DNA of 64,000 nt, from assembly GCA_023422835.1 (NCBI GenBank), contig JAFAGI010000010.1, positions 1 through 64,000 on the forward strand. The letters are read 5' to 3'. This stretch comes from Bacteroidota bacterium (GTDB taxonomy: Bacteria > Bacteroidota > Bacteroidia > Chitinophagales > Chitinophagaceae). The notes below the pieces were generated by a model. It made no database searches. It was not told the origin of the DNA and saw only the letters and a program-made list of their open reading frames with translations. Below are positions 27,101 through 34,887 of the stretch, piece by piece (the first letter of the stretch is position 1; every line of letters begins with the position of its first letter). The position numbers were made by a program, and so were the translations under genes.

Positions 27101-27322
27101 AATCAGTTGTCTGTCTTTGATAGAATCTTTGAAGGCAGCGAAAAGTTCCTGGTTGCCTCCGAACCGTTGGTCTTCGGTAGGGTAGTTGGCGTTTACCCAG
27201 GCCGCAGCCCTGTTTTCCATCTTTTTCTCATGATTGCGAACAATCCACGTAAACGATAACTGGTAAACACAAAGAACAATTAACGCTATCGTAAATACTT
27301 TTACTAAACCTTTGAGTTGCAT
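24197..27322 (-). CDS. secDF: protein translocase subunit SecDF (fused)
   Basis: Inner-membrane accessory of the Sec translocon that uses the proton gradient to pull secreted proteins through SecYEG. The SecD half (residues 1 to about 700) has the N-terminal helix, LGLDLQGGMSVTMEV, a long periplasmic region with an unusual Ala/Thr-rich insert (about 290-345), and helices ending around RIKEELRRGR. The SecF half (about 725-1041) has FSGGRSYTVRF, IGFSMNDTVVIFDRIRED and LNETLSRTVMTSLTVF. The SecD-SecF fusion is usual in this phylum. Length 1041 residues. Single gene with its own terminator and candidate promoter. Confidence 0.97.
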   Translation of the reverse strand: MQLKGLVKVFTIALIVLCVYQLSFTWIVRNHEKKMENRAAAWVNANYPTEDQRFGGNQELFAAFKDSIKDRQLIRLLDSTEQAKIGPFKLVTYQKAKEQELMLGLDLQGGMSVTMEVGFDQLIKNLADNTKDANINKALQNALSRKARGELDFIKLFMDEYRKLTNNANLAAFFVNRSNGAIKFNSTNNQVETYLRAEADNAFKNTTNILTSRIDRFGVASPSINPDPNKGVITIELAGAKDPDRIRKYLQSTANLQFFEVYNLQQYGDQLLNAEKALATALQGKDVAALTDTATVAADTATATQPAATATTDIAKTDSQSAFARVNTGDPTAAKPGTTTDTLAQMRRDFPVRSLIAGTGQNNGYILGYVQTSDTSILNAHFNNEVFKSRLPSNLVFMYGRPEGTDPAMQNIVPVYAIKTLDNGTAELEGEHITKASQGYDQMSASRATVEMSMDAVGARIWANMTKRNIGKPIAIVLDDIVLTAPNVNQEITGGNSVITGNFSVVEAQDMANILQSGKLKAPAKIVSEQIVGPTLGDASIKGGMLSFFFSFLVIFALMLLYFNTAGWIANIALVLNMLFTLGILSALGFTLTAPGIAGLVLTIGMAVDSNVIIFERIKEELRRGRSHQAAIDEGYKRSYAPVLDGHITSLLTAIILFYFGLGPVLGFATTQIIGLTLSMFCGILVSRLISEMYTKKDRHFKYFTKLSEKVANHRQFDFVKYRKYTYIISFFVIALGIGTIFNGFDKGVEFSGGRSYTVRFNQAPNQEQVRNDLAAVFKGESPIIKTVDNARQLNITTSYKIEEQGENIDHEVEQTLFNGLKKYLPANTSFAEFQNSYKQSSQTVLPSISEDLKNGAMKATILAVLVICLYIFIRFRDWRFSMGTIASLLHDTLVTLIVFSFFKNIVPFPLEIDQHFIAAILTVIGFSMNDTVVIFDRIREDSRKLRNVDRKTLINKALNETLSRTVMTSLTVFITILILFIFGGEVLRGFSFAMLIGVLTGIYSSVFVAAPILMDFAKNKPLGEADDTHVKEFHTKKAIK

Positions 27323-27371
27323 AATCTATTAAAAATTGTGTATTAAATTTTTATTAACACTATATGAGGCG

Positions 27372-27379
27372 CAAAGATA
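27372..27379 (-). promoter_or_regulatory. candidate TAnnTTTG -7 element for secDF
   Basis: On the minus strand TATCTTTG matches TAnnTTTG and lies about 50 bp before the secDF ATG. A -33 TTTG is not evident. Confidence 0.35.
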
Positions 27380-27413
27380 ATGGTTGATTATTATTTTAAC
27401 TAAAAAAACTTTT

Positions 27414-27425
27414 GCACTATAGTGC
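27414..27425. promoter_or_regulatory. perfect 12-bp palindrome GCACTATAGTGC between secDF and the channel gene
   Basis: GCACTATAGTGC is fully self-complementary and lies in the divergent promoter region, about 35 bp upstream of the putative secDF -7 element. It could be a binding site for a dimeric regulator; no second copy was noticed. Confidence 0.3.
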
Positions 27426-27549
27426 TTGTTTACTTATATTTTGCACCAAAAAAATGCATAAATTCAGCCTGAAATTTGTTGGTTCAATTGTTGTTTGTTA
27501 CTGGCTTGTGCGCTACAGTGATTTTGCGATTAAATTATAAATAATTAAT

Positions 27550-28458
27550 ATGTCGTTGTTCAGACTAATACCTGATAAGTCGGATGTGTTACAGGACTAC
27601 AATAAGCCCCCCGAGCAGGCGCGATGGAAGCGCAGGTTGTTTGAGGTGATATTCCAGTCGCACAAGCCTTCTGCCAAGCTGTTCGATATCATTTTGTTTA
27701 TGCTTATTCTTGCCAGCATTATTATTCTTATGCTGGAAACCATACCGGCACTGGGTTCTAAATATTACCTGCCGTTTAAAGTAGTAGACTTTTTCTTCAT
27801 GATCATCTTTACCATTGAATACATACTCAGGATTATTTGTGTGAAAAGCCCGCGGAAGTATATATTCAGCTTTTACGGAATGGTAGACCTGTTGGCCATA
27901 TTACCCTCATACCTGGAATTTATTTTCCCGCAATCACACCTGCTAATGCTGGTAAGAAGCTTCCGTTTGCTGAGGATCTTCAGGATATTTAATATGGTAG
28001 AGTTCCTGGACGAAAGCCGCATGTTGCTTTTCGCGATTATCAGGAGTTTTCGTAAAATTGTGATATTTCTGTTTTTCGTTGTTTTGCTTGCAATCTTTCT
28101 GGGGTCGGTGATGTATGTGATAGAATATGAACACAACCCTGGCTTTACCAGCATTCCGCAGAGTATATACTGGTCTATTGTTACCATCACCACCGTTGGC
28201 TATGGAGATGTAGCTCCCATGACGGCTTTGGGAAAAATATTTGCTTCTTTTATAATGATCCTGGGTTATGCTATCATTGCCGTGCCTACGGGTATTCTTT
28301 CCTCTGATCTCGCCAGGCGTTATGCCCGCAAAAAGATCAGCATACGGTGCGACGAATGCTTGTATGAAGACAATCCTGATGGTGCAAGGTATTGCAGCAA
28401 ATGCGGGAATGACCTGAATGGCGCGCATATTGTCAGCAAGGGATCTGTTGACGACTAG
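27550..28458 (+). CDS. voltage-gated potassium channel-like protein with C-terminal zinc ribbon
   Basis: Six-helix cation channel of the Kv type. S1-S3 lie at about residues 45-130; S4 is the basic segment LVRSFRLLRIFRIFNMVEFL; the pore loop carries the selectivity filter TITTVGYGD; S6 follows (IFASFIMILGYAIIAVPTGI). After S6 a short cytosolic tail contains CDECLYEDNPDGARYCSKCG, two CxxC pairs forming a zinc ribbon, which is a less usual ending for such channels. Length 302 residues. It overlaps the end of the convergent nucleotidyltransferase gene by 4 bp. K+ selectivity is inferred from the filter. Confidence 0.9.
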   Translation: MSLFRLIPDKSDVLQDYNKPPEQARWKRRLFEVIFQSHKPSAKLFDIILFMLILASIIILMLETIPALGSKYYLPFKVVDFFFMIIFTIEYILRIICVKSPRKYIFSFYGMVDLLAILPSYLEFIFPQSHLLMLVRSFRLLRIFRIFNMVEFLDESRMLLFAIIRSFRKIVIFLFFVVLLAIFLGSVMYVIEYEHNPGFTSIPQSIYWSIVTITTVGYGDVAPMTALGKIFASFIMILGYAIIAVPTGILSSDLARRYARKKISIRCDECLYEDNPDGARYCSKCGNDLNGAHIVSKGSVDD

Positions 28459-29171
28459 CGGAAAAGTTTGGCTGCCTGTTCTATGCTTTCAGGCTTGCCG
28501 ACATCCAGGAAGGTGGCGCCCGTATGATCATAACAGCCGATATTGATTTGTTTGGAAAGATCCAGGTACACATCTACCATGGAAAATTTTCCGGTGCGTT
28601 GCATCAATGGGAAAATGCGTGAACTGATCAGGTGCATGCCGCTGAAAGCTTTACCGGTAGCGGTTTTGGTAATGCGTGTAATCTTTTCCTCACCCGTGTT
28701 GATATTTTTCCAGCCGCAAAGTTTTTCATTTTCATCAAATAAAAAGTAGCGAGAACTTATTCTGTCTGAGACTGCCAGCGTGGCCAGATTGTTTTGTTGG
28801 GTATGGTGTTGGATGAATGCGTGTAGGTCAAGGTTAGTAAGAATATCTGCATTCATCAATAAAAAGTTTGCTTCCTTTTCCAGTAAGGGCTGTGCTTTCC
28901 TGAGGCCGCCGCCTGTTTCCAGCACTTCATCGCTTTCATCAGAGATGGAGATATTGGCGCCCCAGCCATTATTTTTTTCAATGGCTTCAATGATCTGGCC
29001 GCTGAAATGATGTACGTTGATAACAATATCCCTGATGCCGTATGAAGCAAGGTATTCAATATTTCTTTGCAGCAGGCTCTTGCCGTTTACAACAGCCAGA
29101 GCTTTGGGATGCTTGTCTGTCCAGGGTTTCAGCCTCGTTCCTAAGCCTGCGGCAAGTAACATTGCTTTCAT
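28455..29171 (-). CDS. murU: MurU-type sugar-1-phosphate nucleotidyltransferase
   Basis: Nucleotidyltransferase of the NTP_transferase family. The signature MLLAAGLGTRLKPWTDKHPK is at the N-terminus, LETGGGLRKAQPLL contacts the base, LLMNADILTNLDL has the metal-binding Asp, and the end ATFLDVGKPESIEQA is typical of the MurU/short mannose-1-phosphate guanylyltransferase group. Length 238 residues. The MurU assignment (UTP + MurNAc-1-P to UDP-MurNAc) rests on the neighbouring AmgK-like kinase, since AmgK and MurU form the anhydro-MurNAc salvage pathway; sequence alone would also allow another sugar-1-phosphate. It lies 160 bp downstream of the kinase gene on the same strand. Confidence 0.82.
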   Translation of the reverse strand: MKAMLLAAGLGTRLKPWTDKHPKALAVVNGKSLLQRNIEYLASYGIRDIVINVHHFSGQIIEAIEKNNGWGANISISDESDEVLETGGGLRKAQPLLEKEANFLLMNADILTNLDLHAFIQHHTQQNNLATLAVSDRISSRYFLFDENEKLCGWKNINTGEEKITRITKTATGKAFSGMHLISSRIFPLMQRTGKFSMVDVYLDLSKQINIGCYDHTGATFLDVGKPESIEQAAKLFR

Positions 29172-29188
29172 GTGTGTATATTTCGTTC

Positions 29189-29264
29189 GCCGCTTTGCGG
29201 CTGTTTTTAATGGTCACGTGGAATAGCCTTAGTTGGTATGCAACTTTGCTTATGGCTATTTCAT
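29189..29264. repeat. dispersed palindromic repeats upstream of murU (copy B and a GCCGC hairpin)
   Basis: 29213-29264 (GTCACGTGGAATAGCC to GGCTATTTCAT) is the second copy of the repeat at 22052-22114, lacking about 11 internal bases. Directly before it, GCCGCTTTGCGGCTGTTTTT (29189-29208) matches 54987-55006 in inverse orientation at 19 of 20 positions and is itself a GCCGC/GCGGC hairpin. Confidence 0.7.
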
Positions 29265-29331
29265 GTAAACTATTTGTTTTCCGCTCATTAAATTTTAATT
29301 GTGTTTCATGAGGTTCAATTAAAACAAATTA

Positions 29332-30765
29332 TTAGCACACCCATTTCTCACGGTTGGTATGTTTGAGCACCGTTTTAATCTTGTATTTATTTTCCAGGTG
29401 CTGTGCAGTTTTTTCTGCTGCGTACACGCTGCGATGCTGACCGCCTGTACAGCCGAAATTTATCTGCAAATGATCAAAGCCGCGCTCAAGGTAATTCTCC
29501 ACGTTAATGTCTACCAGGTCAAACACACTATTGAGGAACTCGTTCATCTTGGTTTTCTGTTCTAGGAAATCTGTGGTTGGTTTATCAAGCCCGGATAATT
29601 TTTTATAATCATCAAACCTGCCCGGGTTAAGTATGCCGCGGCAGTCAAACACAAAGCCTCCGCCGTTTTCAGAAGTATCTGCAGGAATGCCGTTGCGGTA
29701 AGAAAAGCTGTTGATCTCAACGGTAAGCGGTGTGCCTTCATTGGCAACCGGCGGCGTAAAGCGCTGAATGATTTCATCGCTGCAGATGATGGCGAGGACT
29801 CTTTCCAGCTCGGGAAGTTCAATGCCAATATTCTTATTGTGTACAAACCACCTGAGGTTGCTCAATGCCAGCGGGATGCTGGTTAAGAAGTGAGCTTTCC
29901 TTTCAAATAATCCCCTGAAACCGTAGGCGCCAAGGACCTGCAAAAGCCTTATCAGCACATAACCTTTGTATTGGTTAATGAAAATATCCCTGTTGACATC
30001 GGCGGATAACATACTGCTGATCTCATCTATGTAATAGTTTACCAGTTCTTTTTTCCATTCGTCTGTGAGGTTAGCTTTTGCCTGCCAAAGTAGCGATGCT
30101 GCATCATATTGCAATGCTCCCCGCATGCCGCCCTGGTAGTCTATAAAATATACCTCATTGTCGTTTACAATAATATTGCGGCTCTGGAAGTCGCGAAACA
30201 TGAAGTATTTGTACTTTGTCTGGGTAAGGAAGGAACTCAACGCTTCAAATTCATCCAGGAGCTGTTGCTTTTCATAGGGCTGCCCCAATGTGTCCAGGAA
30301 ATAATATTTAAAATATAGCAGGTCGCTCAAAATGGCGTTTTTGCCAAACTCATGCGCGGTAATGCATTTGGTATAATCAAAGCCCTGGTGACCTTTTATC
30401 TGCAAGGTTGCCAGGTTTTTCAAGCTCTTTTTATACAAAGCTTTTACTTCATCGCTTTCTCCTTTTTCTTCCAGGATATCCAGCAGGCATTTTTCGCCCA
30501 GGTCTTCCTGGATATAGGTTTCATTATCCTCAGAGATGGCGTAAATAAACGGCACCGGAAGATTCAGCTTCCTGAAATGCGTGGTGAATGCTATAAAGGT
30601 TGCGTTCTCTTTTACATTGATATTATCTGTAGCTATATAAGTTTTATTGGGGCAGAATACCCTGAAGTATTTCCTGTCGCTGCCGCTTTGAGGGAGCTTC
30701 TCAATCGACTCAATTTTTTCATCTGAAAAAGATGCAATAAGCGCTTTTATTTTTTCTGTGATCAT
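29332..30765 (-). CDS. AmgK-like sugar kinase fused to a RapZ C-terminal domain
   Basis: Two-domain cytosolic protein. Residues 1 to about 325 are an APH-type kinase like AmgK (anomeric MurNAc/GlcNAc kinase): SGSDRKYFRVF near the start, the catalytic loop MFRDFQSRNIIVND and the metal site YFIDYQGGMRGALQYDAAS. Residues about 345-477 match the RapZ C-terminal domain: FVFDCRGILNPGRFDDY and LQINFGCTGGQHRSVYAAE, but the P-loop kinase half of RapZ is absent. In E. coli the RapZ C-terminal domain senses glucosamine 6-phosphate. With MurU downstream this suggests cell-wall sugar recycling with a built-in sensor; the sensing idea is inference. Length 477 residues. Confidence 0.88.
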   Translation of the reverse strand: MITEKIKALIASFSDEKIESIEKLPQSGSDRKYFRVFCPNKTYIATDNINVKENATFIAFTTHFRKLNLPVPFIYAISEDNETYIQEDLGEKCLLDILEEKGESDEVKALYKKSLKNLATLQIKGHQGFDYTKCITAHEFGKNAILSDLLYFKYYFLDTLGQPYEKQQLLDEFEALSSFLTQTKYKYFMFRDFQSRNIIVNDNEVYFIDYQGGMRGALQYDAASLLWQAKANLTDEWKKELVNYYIDEISSMLSADVNRDIFINQYKGYVLIRLLQVLGAYGFRGLFERKAHFLTSIPLALSNLRWFVHNKNIGIELPELERVLAIICSDEIIQRFTPPVANEGTPLTVEINSFSYRNGIPADTSENGGGFVFDCRGILNPGRFDDYKKLSGLDKPTTDFLEQKTKMNEFLNSVFDLVDINVENYLERGFDHLQINFGCTGGQHRSVYAAEKTAQHLENKYKIKTVLKHTNREKWVC

Positions 30766-30831
30766 CTGTGGAATAAATAATTCTTAATCTACAAAACTAA
30801 AGTTTATTATTTAAAATTCAGGCAGGCAGCT

Positions 30832-31629
30832 TCAGGCTGAGATCAGCGTTCCGTCTGTTTCTCCCGCGCAGTTTTGCAGCAGTTTGTCCGCAGCCCCTAT
30901 TACTACCTGGTTCACACCGGCGTCTATGGCTGCAAAGGCATTGTCAATTTTAGGTATAATGCCTTCGAATAGCTTTCCCTGAGACAACAGCATTTTATAT
31001 ATTTGTTTGTTGATAAAACGGATCACAGAAGATTCATCTGCCACATTTTCAAGCACACCTTTTTTCTCGAAACAATAAATAAGCCGCACCTTGTATTTTT
31101 CCGAGAGCGCAACTGCCAATGAGGATGCAATGGTATCTGCGTTGGTATTGAGCATGTGTGAGCTGCCGTCATGTGTAAGCGGCGCAAATACAGGCGTGAT
31201 GCGGTTTTCAAGGAGGGTGTCCAACACAGCCGTGTTGATCCTATGTGTATCCACATCGCCTACCCAGCCGAAGTCGATTTCTTTTACGGGCCTTTTTACA
31301 GCGGGGATTATATTTCCGTCAGCGCCTGTTAAGCCTATGGCGTTGCAGTGTAAAGACTGTAGCGAGGCTACGATCTTTTTATTCACCAGCCCGCCGTAAA
31401 CCATGGTCACGAGGTCTATGGCAGCGTCATCGGTGATCCTGCGGCCATTGATGTATTTAGATTGTATGCCAGACTGTTCACCGATTTTCGTGGCAATTTT
31501 TCCGCCTCCGTGGATTAAAATTTTGTGTTGGCTGATGGCAGAGAAATCTTCCAGAAAGTTGCAGAGATTTTCTTCGTGATCTATAACATTACCGCCGATT
31601 TTAATTACCAACAGATCTTTTTTTTCCAT
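30832..31629 (-). CDS. argB: acetylglutamate kinase (arginine biosynthesis)
   Basis: Phosphorylates N-acetylglutamate (possibly N-succinylglutamate in this phylum), second step of arginine synthesis. Amino-acid-kinase fold with VIKIGGNVI and ILIHGGGKIATKIGEQSG for ATP and substrate, GRRITDDAAIDLV, and ALTGADG-like GLTGADGNI. MLNTNADTIASSLAVAL and GIIPKIDNAFAAIDAGV are also typical. Length 265 residues. Last gene of the operon; its ATG overlaps the stop of argF' (TGATG), implying coupled translation. No terminator recognised immediately after. Confidence 0.93.
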   Translation of the reverse strand: MEKKDLLVIKIGGNVIDHEENLCNFLEDFSAISQHKILIHGGGKIATKIGEQSGIQSKYINGRRITDDAAIDLVTMVYGGLVNKKIVASLQSLHCNAIGLTGADGNIIPAVKRPVKEIDFGWVGDVDTHRINTAVLDTLLENRITPVFAPLTHDGSSHMLNTNADTIASSLAVALSEKYKVRLIYCFEKKGVLENVADESSVIRFINKQIYKMLLSQGKLFEGIIPKIDNAFAAIDAGVNQVVIGAADKLLQNCAGETDGTLISA

Positions 31630-32600
31630 CAGCTGTTCATCTTTAAGAGTTCACTGATTACAGCCTGGGCAGCCCATACGCGGTTGCCGGCTTCTTTGGT
31701 AACAATGCTGTTGCTGCTGTCTAAAATTTCATCGCTTAGTTCTACGTTTCTACGTACCGGCAGGCAATGCATCACTTTAGCGTTGTTGGTTAGCGCCAGT
31801 TTTTCCTTGGTAAGCATCCAGTCTGCATGCAGGCCGGGCATCATACCATATTCCTCGTAAGCCGACCAGTTTTTTACATAAATGAAGTCTGCATTTTGCA
31901 GCGCTTCTTCCTGGTTGTGTACAACAGTGGCACCCTGGGTATATTCTGCTGAAAGGTTGTATCCATCAGGGTTTGCGATTACAAATTCGGCCTTGCCCCA
32001 GGCGTTGACCCATTCGGCAAAGCTGTTGGCCACGCACTGGGGTAATGGTTTTACATGCGGAGCCCAGGTCATTAGCACTTTTATTTTTTCTTTCCCGGCG
32101 GCTTCTTCCTGAATGGTGATGAGGTCTGTAAGGCTTTGCAAAGGATGGAGTGTTGCGCTTTCCAGGCTAATTACGGGTTTTCCGCAGTATTGAATGAATG
32201 CGTTGAGGTAGCCTTCTCTGTAATCTTCCTCTTGGTCTTGCAGGGTAGGGAAGGAGCGTATGCCCAAAATATCGAAATAACTACCCAGCACAGGTGCAGC
32301 TTCTTTAATATGCTCCGATGTGGAGCCGTTCATAATAGCGCCGTCTTCAAACTCAAGCCGCCAGCCATCTTTGTCTGCATTAAAAATAATCGCTTCCATG
32401 CCCAGGTTCTGTGCAGCTATCTGCGTGCTCAGCCTTGTACGCATGCTGGGATTTAAAAATAACAAACCGATCTTCCTGTTTTCTCCCCAATCCTTATCAA
32501 CAAACGGATTTGATTTATAATGCAGTGCTCTATCTATCAGCCCTTCTATATCAGCCACATCTTTTACGGTAGTAAATTTGTTATTTTTTAATAATGACAT
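31629..32600 (-). CDS. argF': N-acetyl- or N-succinylornithine carbamoyltransferase
   Basis: Carbamoyltransferase that acts on acylated ornithine rather than ornithine, as in Xanthomonas (acetyl) and Bacteroides (succinyl). The carbamoyl-phosphate motif is SMRTRLS (instead of STRTR), HPLQSLTDLITIQE and MHCLPVRRN are conserved, and VMTWAPHVKPLPQ is typical of this subgroup. The residue known to separate the two acyl types (Glu92 in Xanthomonas, Pro90 in Bacteroides fragilis, recalled from published structures) is Ser95 here in NGSTSEHIKEA, so acyl preference cannot be assigned. Length 323 residues. Lies 35 bp after argD. Confidence 0.92.
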   Translation of the reverse strand: MSLLKNNKFTTVKDVADIEGLIDRALHYKSNPFVDKDWGENRKIGLLFLNPSMRTRLSTQIAAQNLGMEAIIFNADKDGWRLEFEDGAIMNGSTSEHIKEAAPVLGSYFDILGIRSFPTLQDQEEDYREGYLNAFIQYCGKPVISLESATLHPLQSLTDLITIQEEAAGKEKIKVLMTWAPHVKPLPQCVANSFAEWVNAWGKAEFVIANPDGYNLSAEYTQGATVVHNQEEALQNADFIYVKNWSAYEEYGMMPGLHADWMLTKEKLALTNNAKVMHCLPVRRNVELSDEILDSSNSIVTKEAGNRVWAAQAVISELLKMNS

Positions 32601-32635
32601 TTTTGGTAATATTGATCGAGAAAGTTACAACTAAT

Positions 32636-33775
32636 TTACGGTAAGGGCTCAATTTCTTCCTGTACCACTTCAATAAATTCATCTACTTGCTTCCGGGTAA
32701 TAGCCAATGAAGGCAATAAGCGAACAACATTCGGTTTGGATTCGCCGGTAAAAATAAAATGTTTGTATAAAAGATTTTTGCGCAGGTCTTTTAATTGTTC
32801 GGGCACATCAAAGCCGATCATGAGGCCTTTGCCGCGTACATTTTCAAGGCCGTTTACAGATTTTAACCGGTTCATCAGATAGGTGCCACGTTGCCTGGCC
32901 TGTTCTACCAGGTTATCTTTTTCAATCACATCCAGCACTGCAATAGCAGCCGCGCAAGCCAGGTGGTTACCGCCGAAAGTTGTACCCAGCATTCCGTGCC
33001 GTGCCTTAATTTTTGGCGAGATAAGAATGCCGCCAACCGGGAAGCCGTTGCCCATGCCTTTTGCCATAGAATATATATCAGCATTCACTTCTGCGTAGTC
33101 GTGCGAGAAGAATTTACCGCTTCTGCCATAGCCGCATTGTACACTGTCTGCAATAAAAACACTGTCATACTCATCACATAAACTGCGGATCTTTTGCAGG
33201 AAGGAAACCTCCGCAACCCTTATGCCTCCTACGCCCTGGATGCCTTCAACGATCACGGAAGATATTTCGCCGCCATAGTTTTTAAAAGCTTCTTCCAGCG
33301 CCTGCTCATCATTGAACGGTAAAAAAATGATATTGGTGCTTTCATTTACCGGTGCAACAATTGATCTATTGTCGGTAGCTGCTACAGCCAGTGAAGTTCT
33401 CCCGTGAAATGATTTACTGAAAGCAACGACCTTTTTCCTGTTATTGTGGAATGACGCCAGTTTAAGGGCGTTTTCATTTGCTTCGGCGCCACTATTGCAA
33501 AGAAATAGCTGGTAATCTTTTTTGCCTGAAACAGTTACCAGCTTTTCTGCCAGTTCATGCTGCAAAGGTATTTTTACCGAGTTGGAATAGAAGGAAATTT
33601 TAGACAGTTGTTCCCTGATCTTTTCTGCCCAGTGCGGTTGATTGTGGCCAATGGAGATCACGGCGTGGCCGCCATACATATCCAGGTACTGATTGCCTTT
33701 ATCGTCCCAAACGTAGGAACCCAAACCTTTGGTGATGGTAATATCGTTTAACGGGTAAACATCGAATAAGTTCAT
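32636..33775 (-). CDS. argD: acylornithine aminotransferase
   Basis: PLP-dependent class III aminotransferase that converts N-acyl-glutamate semialdehyde to N-acylornithine. Landmarks are CNSGAEANENALKLASFHN, KSFHGRTSLAVAAT, VEGIQGVGGIRVA, ADSVQCGYGRSGKFF and the PLP lysine in YSMAKGMGNGFPVGG. Length 379 residues is typical of ArgD in this phylum. It follows argC after an 84-bp gap. The operon context settles the pathway; whether the acyl group is acetyl or succinyl is open. Confidence 0.92.
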   Translation of the reverse strand: MNLFDVYPLNDITITKGLGSYVWDDKGNQYLDMYGGHAVISIGHNQPHWAEKIREQLSKISFYSNSVKIPLQHELAEKLVTVSGKKDYQLFLCNSGAEANENALKLASFHNNRKKVVAFSKSFHGRTSLAVAATDNRSIVAPVNESTNIIFLPFNDEQALEEAFKNYGGEISSVIVEGIQGVGGIRVAEVSFLQKIRSLCDEYDSVFIADSVQCGYGRSGKFFSHDYAEVNADIYSMAKGMGNGFPVGGILISPKIKARHGMLGTTFGGNHLACAAAIAVLDVIEKDNLVEQARQRGTYLMNRLKSVNGLENVRGKGLMIGFDVPEQLKDLRKNLLYKHFIFTGESKPNVVRLLPSLAITRKQVDEFIEVVQEEIEPLP

Positions 33776-33859
33776 GATTTTTGCTTGATTGCTTAGCGCC
33801 TGTCGCGTGCAGCGATAGATTTTTTAGTTATAAATTTATGAATGCTGGAGATAATTCCT

Positions 33860-34879
33860 TTAAAAATAATTTGCCTTAAGTTTCAGACCTGTGCGCTGGT
33901 CAAGGCCAAACAGGATGTTCATATTCTGTACAGCCTGTCCTGATGCGCCTTTCAACAGATTGTCTGTGGCTGAGTGCACAACCAGCTTGCTGCCGGCTTT
34001 TTCCATGGAGATAATGCATTTATTGGTATTAACCACCTGCTTCAAGAAAATGGATTTTTCAGAAACAAAGGTAAAAGCAGCCTCTTTATAGAATTCTTTA
34101 TATAAAGCAAGCACTTCCTTCAACTCAAGATCGCAGTCTACAGTTGAGCTGATAAAGATGCCCCGAGTAAAATCGCCGCGCCAGGGTACGAAGTGCAATC
34201 CTTTTGTGGTGTCTGTAGCAGCATTATAAAAATCCGGCTGTAGCTGGTTCAGCGATTGATAGATCTCCTGCAGGTGCTGGTGGGTGAGCGTTTTGTAGGC
34301 CTGTATGTTATTGGCTCTCCATGAAAAATGAGAAGTTGCAGAGAGGCTCTGGCCTGCGCCGGTAGAACCTGTAATGCCCGTAGTATATACGTCCCCGCTG
34401 AGCAGGTTGTTTTTGGCCAGCGGCAATAATCCCAGTTGAATAGAAGTAGCAAAGCAACCGGGATTGGCAATGTTATTTGATGTTTTTATTGCTTCCAGGT
34501 TCAGCTCAGGCAGGCCATATACAAATGTTCTTCCTTTGAATGCGGCATCTTTTTCCAGCCTGAAATCATTGGCAAGGTCAATGATCTTTATATTGGCATG
34601 TATTTCATTTTCCGACAGGAAATTTTTAGAATCACCATGCCCCATACACAGGAAAAGCACGTCAATAAAATCTTTTTCTACAGCAATTTTTTCCAACACT
34701 TCATCACCTGTAAAAACAATATTTTCATCCAGCAGGTCGGCATGAACAGCGCCAACACTATTGCCGGTATTGCTTTTGCTGTGAATAAAAATTATGTCTG
34801 TTTGCGGGTGGTTTACCAATATTCTCATCAGTTCTCCGCCTGTATAGCCCGCGCCGCCTATGATCCCTGCTTTTATCAT
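33860..34879 (-). CDS. argC: N-acetyl-gamma-glutamyl-phosphate reductase
   Basis: NADPH-dependent reductase making N-acylglutamate semialdehyde. The Rossmann loop IIGGAGYTGGELMRIL opens the protein, the catalytic Cys is in NIANPGCFATSIQLGLLPL, and TGITGSTGAGQSLSATSHFS and VVHSATDNLLKGASGQAVQN are conserved. Length 339 residues is normal. Starts 8 bp after the argG stop, so part of the same transcript. Confidence 0.94.
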   Translation of the reverse strand: MIKAGIIGGAGYTGGELMRILVNHPQTDIIFIHSKSNTGNSVGAVHADLLDENIVFTGDEVLEKIAVEKDFIDVLFLCMGHGDSKNFLSENEIHANIKIIDLANDFRLEKDAAFKGRTFVYGLPELNLEAIKTSNNIANPGCFATSIQLGLLPLAKNNLLSGDVYTTGITGSTGAGQSLSATSHFSWRANNIQAYKTLTHQHLQEIYQSLNQLQPDFYNAATDTTKGLHFVPWRGDFTRGIFISSTVDCDLELKEVLALYKEFYKEAAFTFVSEKSIFLKQVVNTNKCIISMEKAGSKLVVHSATDNLLKGASGQAVQNMNILFGLDQRTGLKLKANYF

Positions 34880-34887
34880 TGTTTTAT

